Shown here piece by piece: positions 35,501 to 44,183 of a stretch of 64,000 nucleotides of DNA; within the stretch, counting starts at the first letter, position 1; each line of letters begins with the position of its first letter. The notes under the pieces are model-generated. The model made no database searches, had not been told where the DNA came from, and saw nothing but the letters and a program-made list of their open reading frames with translations. This DNA comes from Lentinus brumalis. Lineage: Eukaryota; Basidiomycota; Agaricomycetes; Polyporales; Polyporaceae. Location: assembly GCA_001792895.1 (NCBI GenBank), contig MARA01000005.1:248001-312000 (forward strand), in the 5' to 3' direction. Made by a program: the position numbers and the translations under genes.

Positions 35501-35718
35501 CGTAGTTCGTCATAGGTTGTCAAGTCTTCGTTCTCTGGCAGGGGTGTCGAGGACATTGAGGGCGACGCGCGCGGGGAGGGCACAGTCGAGATGAGTTCGG
35601 GAGTAGGACGAACCGGGCGGGCTGGTGGGGCGTTCGAGACAGCGTAGCGCTTCCGGGGTCGACCGCGCTGTCTGGGAGTGAGGCCGTGGACGGGCTTCGC
35701 CTTGGTTCCTGCGGCCAT
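32590..35718 (-). CDS. MULE-type transposase with AT-hook and SWIM zinc finger (frame interruptions)
   Basis: The ATG at 35718 starts an AT-hook-like N-terminus (RQRGRPRKR). Later exons read HEVFRWFEDQ | YNDYLAHESKRSAAVRLDWF and an acidic insert (DGEDGEGMSDGEDDADVALG). The DDE core has the first Asp in RGWAIDSSWRSKNENRAAV (about 34.17 kb), the second in HFMIDKTLAELHAI (about 33.76 kb), and the MULE landmark RLCQFHAVQALTR. NWFTEEWIRTF and NWIERAFRTFD follow. The C-terminal SWIM finger is CPCNAYRQTGKQCVH near 32.6 kb. The transposase would cut and join its own element ends in the nucleus. One base appears missing in the A5 run 35426-35430 (plus-strand), and the frame also changes near 34571, so the copy is either decayed or mis-assembled. 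Exon borders are approximate. Confidence 0.68.
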
Positions 35719-36948
35719 GGTGCGATCTGCATAGAAAGTGGGGGGTGGTCGCAGAGGACGGGTATGAGCACGGGATGGTAGAAACTGCCGTGCACGATTA
35801 TCTCAAAATTGCGCCCCACCATCGACGTGCCCGGATGTGGCTATCCAGCCGGCAAAGGGTTTTTGGCAGGAGTGAGCCCGTGCTTGTCAGAGCGTGATGT
35901 CGTGAATGGGTCGTCCCTGGTCGTGCCCGCGACGGACTGTATAGAGCCCTTGGCGGGGTCCATCGCTGGAAAGCGCGCTCAGTGCGCAAGGAGGCCACAA
36001 GTATGCAGAGCACACGAGGTAGGAGGATGGCGGAGGTTGGCGCGCACAGTCGCGATGAGCAGTCACGTTCGCGAACGGTCACACCCAACGGTCACAAGTG
36101 ACACGCTTCCCCATGCTCGGCAGATCACATCCAGCACTCCTCGGGTGACCCTTGGGAAATGCTCCAGAAGAAGCCTCTTTGTAGAGTGGATCAGGATATC
36201 CATGTTGATCATTGTGTCGCCGAGTGATCTCAGATGTGTCAATAGTCCATGAGAACCACACACATCTCGGGACCCATCATTGACGTAACACAGTGATGTA
36301 GGAAGCGGCTTCGAACCACTCAACCACCGTCTTCACACCTGGCGGGCTGCAGCTGGGGCAAGTATATCAACCCCTCCTAAGGTAAGTGGGCGCAATGCAT
36401 TGCGCATGTGTCCCGCTCACGGAAGCACTTTAGCCGCAGGCGAGATGACAGGATCTGTACCGCCCAAGACGCCCGGCGGCATGTTGGACGCGGCGAGGCT
36501 GACACGCCGCACCTCACATACATAGAACCCGTCTTCATGAATGTGCAACAGTCTTCTTGATGTCCAGAAGAAGGAGCCTGAGCAAGCCATGCTGCTGTCA
36601 TACCGAGCGATACGACGGACGTGGACCCGGACGCCTTGAGCCAATGCGCCGTCAACGTGCACCGTAACAATCGACCTCGCCGGCACCACCTATCATCAGG
36701 GATCGCCCTGATTCCACTACTCGTCCGACGCGAACGGGTCCGCCTTTAAAAGGTGCAATCGTGGTCCATTGCCGCGCAAACTTTTAGTCTGCAGACTGCT
36801 GCGCCCTTCCAACGTCGATTCGCAATCGCGCTGCCCCGTCTGGCACCCTGCAACGACTGTAGCCACTGTCCCGTGGAGGCCAGGTGCGTCTCTGTGTGCG
36901 GCGACGGCTGCTCTGTTACCTGAACTCACAGGCATTCTACGGATCCAG
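35719..36948. other. region between the MULE transposase and the F-box-like gene
   Basis: A minus-strand frame at 36417-36689 (YVCEVRRVSLAASN) is open but unsupported by splicing or paralogues. CCTTTAAAAGG at about 36743-36753 may be a TATA-like element of the downstream plus-strand gene. The right end of the MULE element should fall here, but no matching inverted repeat was seen. Confidence 0.35.
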
Positions 36949-38483
36949 ATGGCACGTCGATATGTCCCTCTTGTGTCTCGTCCTGCTCGGCCGCCCTCAC
37001 TCCTGGAGCTCCCGTGGGAGCTGCTGCAGATCATCTTCCGTTACTTCGTCCTACGAGTGGGAATAAGCCGGCACCGCCTACGCACCTTACTATGTGGCGC
37101 CGACTTGGACCTTATCCCAATCCCTCACCTCGCCCTGCGCCGGGACACGATTCGCGCTGTATGTCAGCACTGGCGCGAGGCCGCGCAATTGAACACGCAG
37201 TTATGGCAGGACATCGAAGTGGCCCCTCAGATGAACCTCGCCATGCTAGGACAGGTCGTGGCACGCTCCGGTTCTCGTCCCCTGCGAATCCACTGCTACT
37301 ACACGTTGCCGGGTCATGGGCCGGGCCGGACGACCAGCTCCAGGAAGCATTCCGAAAGCGCGTCGGACACCATCCTCCAATCGAGTTCCGCGCACATCAG
37401 CGCGGCGTTCAAAACGCTCACTGCAAGCCGTCAGCGATGGCAATCGCTCACGCTCTACACCAATCATCATCTGCTCGTCAATTCGTGTCTTCAGGCCATG
37501 TACTCCGTTCAGCCTGCGGGGACGGACGTACAGTCGTTCCATGTCGTGTTTACGGGCGAGCTCGACCTGTCCGCGTCCCTGCCTCGTCACCTACACTTCC
37601 CCGTGCCCGCACCCATGACGGTCGGGGTACTCGCGCCCTTGACGAGCTTGTCCGTGTGCGGATGTCGGGTTGACTGGGGCCTTCTTGCCGCTCTCGGGGC
37701 CAGCTCGTTGCGCATCCTCCGTCTCACCCATATTCTGAACTCTATTCCCCTCGCCGATTTCCTCGACATCCTAGCAGCCGCCTCTGGTCTGGAGGAGCTC
37801 AAAATCGCCGGCGCGTTCCTCAAAATCCACACCGCCATCGTGCCAGCACGACTGCCTCCTGCGGACCGGGTAGTCCTCGGGGGCTGCGATGTTTATGCCT
37901 GGCGGGGCTGTACGTCCCTACAACTTCCCATCTCCTGCTAGCCTTGGATCTTCCGGGCCTTCGCGAGCTGTGGCTAGACCTGCCATACCAGAGGATGCAA
38001 GACATACCATGCGATTTCACCGACGTCATAGCCATACTAATCGACACCGACGCCGCCATCCCTCTATCTTCCTTGCAAGTGCTCAGCGTGCGCGCCCTAG
38101 GTTGCCGCAACCCCGCGCACAAGGACGGCACCATGATGGCCTTCTTCGCTGCCTTGCACGAGGTGACGGATGTGTTCCTGGATTTCGGCTGCCTCGAGGT
38201 GGCTTTCTGGCGGTGGCTTGTGGAGGCATGTGGGCAAGGGTACCTACCGGCCCTCAAAAGCCTGACAGTGTCCAGGATGTCTGTCATCGACGTCCAGGAG
38301 TTGATTCACATGCGTGGCCAGGCAGCACACGGCCCCCTGCACATCCACATGCTCTTGCCCGGCGACGCGCGCGAGCTGCGCTACCCGCGGAAGTGGCTGA
38401 CGTGGCTCCGGGGTCACGTCGCCTCTTTCGACGCGATCGACGCGGGCGAGGTGCAGGAGTATCTCGCCGTATCCATCACATGA
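36949..38483 (+). CDS. F-box/LRR-type protein C (one frame break or short intron)
   Basis: The ATG at 36949 gives a canonical F-box start (LLELPWELLQIIFRYFVL, AVCQHWREAAQLNTQLW) followed by LRR-like blocks (PLTSLSVCGCRVDWGLLAAL, SLRILRLTHIL, GLEELKIAGAFLKI). From about 37,905 the frame changes and continues as LDLPGLRELWLDLPYQRM up to TWLRGHVASFDAIDAGEVQE and a TGA at 38483. One extra G in the G4 run 37904-37907 would join both halves directly (AWRGLYVPTTSHLLLALDL). Alternatively, a 68-nt intron (donor GTACGT at 37910) also keeps phase but removes an LRR-like strand. The product is likely an SCF substrate receptor; the substrate is unknown. It is more distant from F-box-like genes A and B. 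Confidence 0.65.
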
Positions 38484-38664
38484 AGGAGCGAAGGGGCCGG
38501 GTGCATCTGGTTCCCTTCCTTTGCCATTCTGGCGTCAATCGTCGCTTCTAAGTCCCGGCAGACGCGCTCAAAAACTCCTCAACGCGGCAGGAGATCGCAA
38601 GGGATGTTGTATGGTGGGATATGCACGGGCTAGTTCCCCAATTGTATTCGGGCAGGACGTACAA

Positions 38665-38958
38665 TTAAATAGTATCCAACGGAGCGTCGTCCTTCGTGAC
38701 ACTCTCCTCCGACCTTCCCTTGCCAGTCCGGCGGAGCTGATCGAGTTCGTGGATAGCCCGAACTCGAGCGTGCTCAGCTTCGTGGTACAAAACCATGAAC
38801 TCTGCAGCGAGGGTCTGGGACGTATGCAACGCCTCAACTAACTTCGACCTCTGCGCGCTGGTGCGACGGAGCTCGGCCTCCACAGCTGCTAACTCCTGAG
38901 TGAAAGCGGGCATGAGAGCTACCCATGGGGCAGTCGCGACGCAGTTTATATTAGCCAT
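38665..38958 (-). CDS. small coiled-coil hypothetical protein
   Basis: A 97-aa single-exon frame with an ATG at 38958 contains a regular heptad-like helix (FTQELAAVEAELRRTSAQRS, then LVEALHTSQTLAAEFMVLYH and ARVRAIHELDQLRR). I do not recognise a family. It is antisense-oriented relative to both neighbours. Composition and helix regularity favour a real coding sequence, but there is no other support. Confidence 0.4.
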   Translation of the reverse strand: MANINCVATAPWVALMPAFTQELAAVEAELRRTSAQRSKLVEALHTSQTLAAEFMVLYHEAEHARVRAIHELDQLRRTGKGRSEESVTKDDAPLDTI

Positions 38959-39516
38959 ACACAATACAATATGGGGTGACGACGAACATACCTTCAGTCC
39001 ACTCCGACACGCCGTCGCACACTGCATCCTTGAAGACTGCCGGCACCTGAACTACGCCGGGGTCGCCGACATGTCCCTGCGTCACCATCCCGATGTTCGA
39101 GTACGCAATGTGCAAATGGTGCCGGCTGCGCAACGAGAGAAATTTGAGGGATGTAATCTCGGCACGATAGGGCTGACAACTTACTGGCCGCACGGCAGAC
39201 TGACCTCGTGCGCTCCCATGGGTGACAGAAAACGTTCGAGGGCTGGGGGAAGTCGGGACGGGAAGGATGGACGACTTCGGAGGGGGGAGTAAGTGAAGAG
39301 CTAAGGGTAGACCAGGGTAGAGCTTCCGCGTGATACCGGACCAGCGCCTCATTTTGCCCGGTGCGTACTGACCCAGATTACTCCGATTATCGACGACTTC
39401 AGTCACCACGCTCTCTCTCCAATACTACTTGGCTTGGAACGTGCAGGTGACAGTCGCAACGAACGGCCTGCACCCTAATCCGAACGCGCTGCTATCCCAA
39501 AATCAACACGCACATC

Positions 39517-40740
39517 ATGTCTGGCATCAACCGAATGTCCGAGTGAGTGACGCACCTTAACCCTTGCAACAATGCCAGGCTGACGACGAACGGCAGCCTC
39601 CCCCTGGAGCTGGAGAGGCAGATCTTCGACGAGTGCGACATTGCGATGCTCCTGGCCCTTAGAGGCGTGTGTACGAGGTGAGCCATTTCTCAGTCGGCTG
39701 CTGAAGAATTGGTGTGAATGCTGGCAGCCAGGTACTACCACGAGGTCGACCGCATCCTCGGTGTGCTCCTGTACGACATCCTCGGGCGGTGGTTCCCAGA
39801 CGTCCCAAGGTTCCTTGGATTGTTACGCCGAGGAAGGGCCCTGGTCTGCGGCTACGCGGGTCTCGCCTACGTCCTGCGGGATATGTCTGTCCTGACGAAC
39901 ACGTTGGAAGTCTCCGTGCCAGCAGACCAGGAGGACATGTTGCGCGAGGAACTTCTGAACGCGTACGGCCTCGTGTATTTCGGGACGTCTGCGCCGTTCG
40001 AGGAGGCGGACTTTTTGGATTCCGTCATCTCTCATCACTACTGGCACTGCGGCTCTCGATTCCTAGTCCTCCACTGCTCGCCCGACCGCAGCGCAATCAC
40101 GCCCATCTGCCGCGAGCCCAACACCGCACTGATCAACTTCGTCGGGCCGCTCGGGTTTGGATGCGCGTATCCCGCCCTCACCCTGCGACGGGTGGGTCTA
40201 ACGGCGTCGTGGCGCATTCTCGGTGACAGCGACCGCCGTCGCAACCTGACCACGGTGGCCAAGGGGAACTTCCGACTGAGCCAGGAGCCGTGCTGCCTTT
40301 TCCCGCCGTCAGTGTCGGCCACCGTCTCAAGCCCACCATGGCCGATACCCACGCAGCGTCGATGCTTCTCCGAGTTGTTCGCCTGCCCCCGTCAGGCGCG
40401 ATACTTCGGTGATGGCGGCTCCCTCGTGGACTTTTTCGACATCATCCGCGCCGACCTAGATACCGCGCGTCGCGAACATCTGCCCCCTTTCGGCACGACG
40501 ACAGTGTGGCGGATGCTGTCCACCCGCCCCCCTGCCACCGCAACTGCGGGGGCGGGGATCATCTGCTCCTGGGAGGGGTCATGGGTGCGGCAGTCATTGT
40601 GCCCGCCGCGCCCTTCCACTACGGCCCTCGGTTCGAAGGAATTCGCGCCATGTATTAGCCCGTCAATGGAAGCCCCACCGCCGTGTGGCGTCGCAGGCGG
40701 GAGCGAATTTGTCTTGTGTCTACATACGACCGCTGCATGA
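39517..40740 (+). CDS. F-box-like hypothetical protein, tandem family member 1
   Basis: Exons are 39517-39542, 39579-39677 and 39732-40740, giving 377 aa in frame; the first intron is only 36 nt. The N-terminus (LPLELERQIFDECDIAMLLA, then LRGVCTRYYHEVDRILGVLL) is F-box-like. The core has CGYAGLAYVLRDMSVL, NTALINFVGPLGFGCAYPAL and CPRQARYFGDGGSLVDFF, all shared in order with the next two genes. The G-x-A-x-LAF/Y-x-L motif followed by a patterned strand recalls nucleotidyltransferase-like folds described in agaricomycete F-box-type hypotheticals, but this is weak inference. The C-terminal part is proline- and threonine-rich and unlike the other two members. Confidence 0.6.
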
Positions 40741-41507
40741 CCCGGAGTACCTGCTAGGTGGTAATTAGGGGGCTGACATCAATCAAATCGAACGTTACTG
40801 GACCAATGTCAATCGCGCATAGGATCTTACTGCGCCCGGATCTCGGCCGGGTGGCAAGGTGGTCAGGAGGATAGGAGGATAGGATGAGAGGCCCAGACCG
40901 GGACTCGAAGGGAGCCCGCTTTGTGCCGGGCCTTGCTCCTATGAAGTTGTACTGCTCAGTCTGGTAGTAGTGAGCGACGGTGGTTGCCTCGACGTGCCTT
41001 CGAGGTATAGGACGCAAGATCGAGAGTTGAAACATTGGTCATGCTTGGGTACATATGTGTTCGTCACGTATGACAGGGGCCCAAGCACACCATGCAGTAG
41101 AGCTGCGATGTCCGTAGCGAGCGAGATGACATGAGCACTGTGCAGGGAACGAATCGTCAAACGCCTGACGCCCGGCGCCTGCCACACGCCGCACTCTGTC
41201 TCTCTCTCACTCCCGCCACACATACCTGCTCTGATATCACTGTGGCTCCGCTGCCAGCTTCCAATTCCTGCCCGATCTAAGCTGTCGTAACAATGGGCCG
41301 GGCGGACGAAGATTGCTGGAGGGACAGGGGTGAGATGCAGCGAGGTGTGCAGACAGAGGTGCCGAGTCACGTACGTCCTTTTGTTATGAGGATCAATGGT
41401 GCATATCGACTGAAGGAGGCGGGATGTTGAAGTACGGCGATCGCAACAGCAAGGCAGTCAGTGACCCGAGTGCCGTTGGCACTACGATGAGGCCGTTTCC
41501 TCGGTGA
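40741..41507. other. intergenic region in the tandem family
   Basis: No supported gene. The ATG at 41487 is followed by a stop in frame after six codons, so the true first exon of the next gene may lie in this interval. Confidence 0.35.
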
Positions 41508-42563
41508 GTGGTTTCCCAGAGGCTCTGGCTCGCGACCGAAGTGAACTGGCGCAGTATACCCGCAGATGTCGAGCATGCCATCGCCGCACAACTGGATCTG
41601 TTGACCCTCCTGGACTGGCGCGCAGCCTGTCCACGCTTCCGCGACCAAGCGAACGCCGCTCTGCGTGGTTGGCTGCGCCGCATCCTCGGGTTCTATGTCC
41701 GCGACACCGACAAACTCGTCCAGACGTTACGCAGATACCACGCGATCGTGGCAGGGCAGGCGGCGTTGGCATTCGTCCTGCATGATGTCAACGTGCTTGG
41801 GGCCTACCTGTACGTGTGTTGCACACGGCCGTGGTTCAATGACCTCCTCGAAGTTCTCCAGAGCGACTTCTCTTTGAAGCTGGTGCCAGAGCGTCGCAGT
41901 GGGGCCATGTACTGCGTGCGATACCTCCGCACTCCGAACGGGAAGTACGTGGTAGTGGAGACGTGTGTCGACCATCCGTTCCAGGCGGTAGTGCGCTCGT
42001 CGAACACGGCATTGATGAACTTCGTGGGGGCCGATGTGTTCGGGTCTGCGTATCCAGGCCTGACAATGAACCGTACGGGCATGGTGTACTCGTTCTGGAC
42101 GACCTTGCGGGACCAACGCATTTCTAGCCTGACGCTGGTTGCGAACGGCTTCCGGTTTGAGAGGGTGCCCTGGCCTCTACTCTCCGAGCGGATCACGAAG
42201 AAGGTCTGGGGTGTACGGCCGTGTTTGGAGAGGTGGCATGTGTGCCCATGCCAGCCCCGTTTCTTTGGCGACGAGGGGTGTCTGATCGAGTCCTTCGACG
42301 GCGAACCTCCCAACGAAGATCTCATGTATATCAAGCCGGAGCGCGATGGAGGTATTATGGTACAGTGGAGGTGGCCAGGGTACTTCGTGGGGTGTTACGG
42401 AAGCCACCAAAAACCCATGAATGCGCGAGACTACACGCGAGGGCCGCAGTGCGTGTTCCGCCGGCGGGCTGACGTGCACTGGCGGGGGCGAGGCGTGGAT
42501 GTTCCAGGTAAGTCAACGACTCGTTTACTCAACGCGCAGGCACTCACCGCCTTAGCCAGGTAA
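41508..42563 (+). CDS. F-box-like hypothetical protein, tandem family member 2 (5' end unresolved)
   Basis: A long open exon reads VNWRSIPADVEHAIAAQLDL, LTLLDWRAACPRFRDQANAA, then AGQAALAFVLHDVNVLGAYL, SNTALMNFVGADVFGSAYPG, LTMNRTGMVYSFWTTLRDQR and CPCQPRFFGDEGCLIESFDG. It ends near WRWPGYFVGCYGSH and WRGRGVDVPG. The GTAAGT at the end of VDVPG suggests a final intron, in which case the terminal 16 codons are not real. No ATG lies in the open frame itself; a short upstream exon is needed. It is about 50% similar to member 3 and more distant from member 1. Function unknown. Confidence 0.6.
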   Translation: MVSQRLWLATEVNWRSIPADVEHAIAAQLDLLTLLDWRAACPRFRDQANAALRGWLRRILGFYVRDTDKLVQTLRRYHAIVAGQAALAFVLHDVNVLGAYLYVCCTRPWFNDLLEVLQSDFSLKLVPERRSGAMYCVRYLRTPNGKYVVVETCVDHPFQAVVRSSNTALMNFVGADVFGSAYPGLTMNRTGMVYSFWTTLRDQRISSLTLVANGFRFERVPWPLLSERITKKVWGVRPCLERWHVCPCQPRFFGDEGCLIESFDGEPPNEDLMYIKPERDGGIMVQWRWPGYFVGCYGSHQKPMNARDYTRGPQCVFRRRADVHWRGRGVDVPGKSTTRLLNAQALTALAR

Positions 42564-43141
42564 ACTATCCGGAGAAAAGCCTGTAGAGCTTCTGGAGTAG
42601 ATAGTACAGTGCTGTTCGGGGGCCAGGAGGCGGGGAATACGTCGAGACGGTGGAGAGAACGGGACTCGGCATAGGTGTATAGTAGGAATTGGACATCATG
42701 ATTACCGCGCCGTGTGCTGTCCGCTGAACAAACTGAACATAACATTGGCCATGGCCCTCATGCGCAATGTGAGTGTTCATGTCTCCATGTCCATTGGAGC
42801 CACCGCGAGGTGCGGCGGGCGATCTTCGCGGCACGGCGCCTAACGAAAAACTTGACTCCGTCCCGACTGCAACACGCCACAACGCCATCGGTCGAAGACG
42901 TCCTCTGTCGCCCGCTCGTGTACCTGTCAATATCTGCCTGGGGAGAGTCCGTGAAGGAAATGAAAGAGAACGGGATTAGCCACAGGTGCGCACATGCTGA
43001 AATATACCTGTCGCGACGAGCACCTATTGAAAGTGAGCATAGCGGGAGTGGCACCTCGCGCGCCCCCACTGAACACGGCGAGGACGTGGGATGCGTGATC
43101 AGACCATTTGCCTGGTGAGTACTGCTTGTAGTTGTATATAG

Positions 43142-44183
43142 ATGAAGTGCTAAGGTGGGGTAGTGTGCCGCCGGACGTCGAGCGCATGATCGCAGAACAC
43201 CTCGACGTCTATACGCTGCTCGACTGGCGAAGAGCGTGTCCCCGCTTTGCGGTGCAAGCCAATGCGGCGCTGCGCACAATGTTTGCACGGGTGATCCGGT
43301 GTTTTGTGCGGGACACCCAGACATTCATCGATCTCCTGCGAAGATACGGGGCGATCGTCGGCGGGAGAGCGGCGTTAGCTTTCTTCCTGGGGGACCTGAA
43401 CGTCATGGGCCGCGACATGTACATTTGCTGCCCGGAGGAGCGGTTCGAGGAGTTTCTCGGTGAGCTAGAGTCTCGATTCGCTCTGAAACTGCTCCCGGTC
43501 CGCGGCCGCTTGGGGAAAGGGGCGAGGGCGTTGGGCCGTGAACTGAGGACCCCGAGCGGGATGTACGTAGGGGTGGAGGCTTGTCGCCATCCCTTCGACG
43601 GGCTCGTGCGGTCCCAGACCACGGCGATGCTGAACTTCGTGGGACCGGACATCTTCGGATCTGCGTATCCCAGCCTCACGTTCAATCGCGAAGGACTCTC
43701 CTACTCGTTCTTCACCATGTTGCACGAACAGCGCATCGCATCAATAGCCATGGTGGCGAACGGGTTCCGCTTCGCCTACCATCCATGGAAGTTCATCCCA
43801 GGCCCTCCTCCATCGAACGATTGGGAGAGGCAGTGGGGGTTCGTCGGGGATCGCCCATGCTATGCGCGATGGTACATCTGCCCGTGCCAACCGAGGTTCT
43901 GGGGCGATGAAGGGTGTTTGATTGACACGTTCGACGGAACGCCGGCCGCGGAGGACCTGATGTATGTGACGAGAGAGGGGAAGGAGGCATGGTGGTGGCA
44001 TGGTGGTGGCCGGGTTACTATGTGGGCTGTTACGGGTGCCCTTATCCATACATGCGGGTGCGAGACTACCAACGGGGTGCGCAGAGGTTACCTCGCGCTC
44101 GTTCGGAGATACGCTGGGGAGGACGAGGAGTGTACCCACCAGGTGAGTGGCTGTGGTGCCATCGCGCTGTAATACCATTCTGA
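43142..44183 (+). CDS. F-box-like hypothetical protein, tandem family member 3 (frame break near the end)
   Basis: It begins after an acceptor at 43140-43141 with EVLRWGSVPPDVERMIAEHL and VYTLLDWRRACPRFAVQANA. It continues with GGRAALAFFLGDLNVMGRDM, TTAMLNFVGPDIFGSAYPSL, TFNREGLSYSFFTMLHEQRI and CPCQPRFWGDEGCLIDTFDG. At about 43986 the paralogue-matching frame switches to GMVVAWWWPGYYVGCYG and WGGRGVYPPG; one added G at 43986-43987 restores the match to member 2. The start exon is unresolved; ATGCGTGATCAGACC at 43091 before a GTGAGT donor is a candidate, but its phase does not fit. Confidence 0.55.

Larger units (their letters stand above)
27780..35718 (-). mobile_element. MULE-type DNA transposon with transposase, SWIM finger and Ulp1-like peptidase domains
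   Basis: The coding core of a Mutator-like element runs right to left. Transposase with AT-hook, DDE-type core and SWIM finger (35.7-32.6 kb) is followed by two Ulp1-like (C48) peptidase domains and a C-terminal region ending at 27780. The linkage of MULE transposase and Ulp1-type protease is known from plant and fungal elements. Long terminal inverted repeats, expected for MULEs, were not found by eye, so the true ends are unknown. The listed span covers only coding sequence. It may be one very long gene or two to three genes. Confidence 0.65.

Noticed and set aside
27780..35718. KDZ (Kyakuja/Dileera/Zisupton) transposase as identity of the large minus-strand element.
   Set aside because: The DDE context (AIDSS, FMIDK, CQFH) and SWIM finger fit MULE, and no KDZ-type Cys cluster or core motif was seen.
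40880..40990. tRNA-like GGGACTCGAAGG on the plus strand (reverse B-box look-alike).
   Set aside because: The base before TTCGA in the reverse sense is C, the arms do not pair, and no A-box lies at the right distance.
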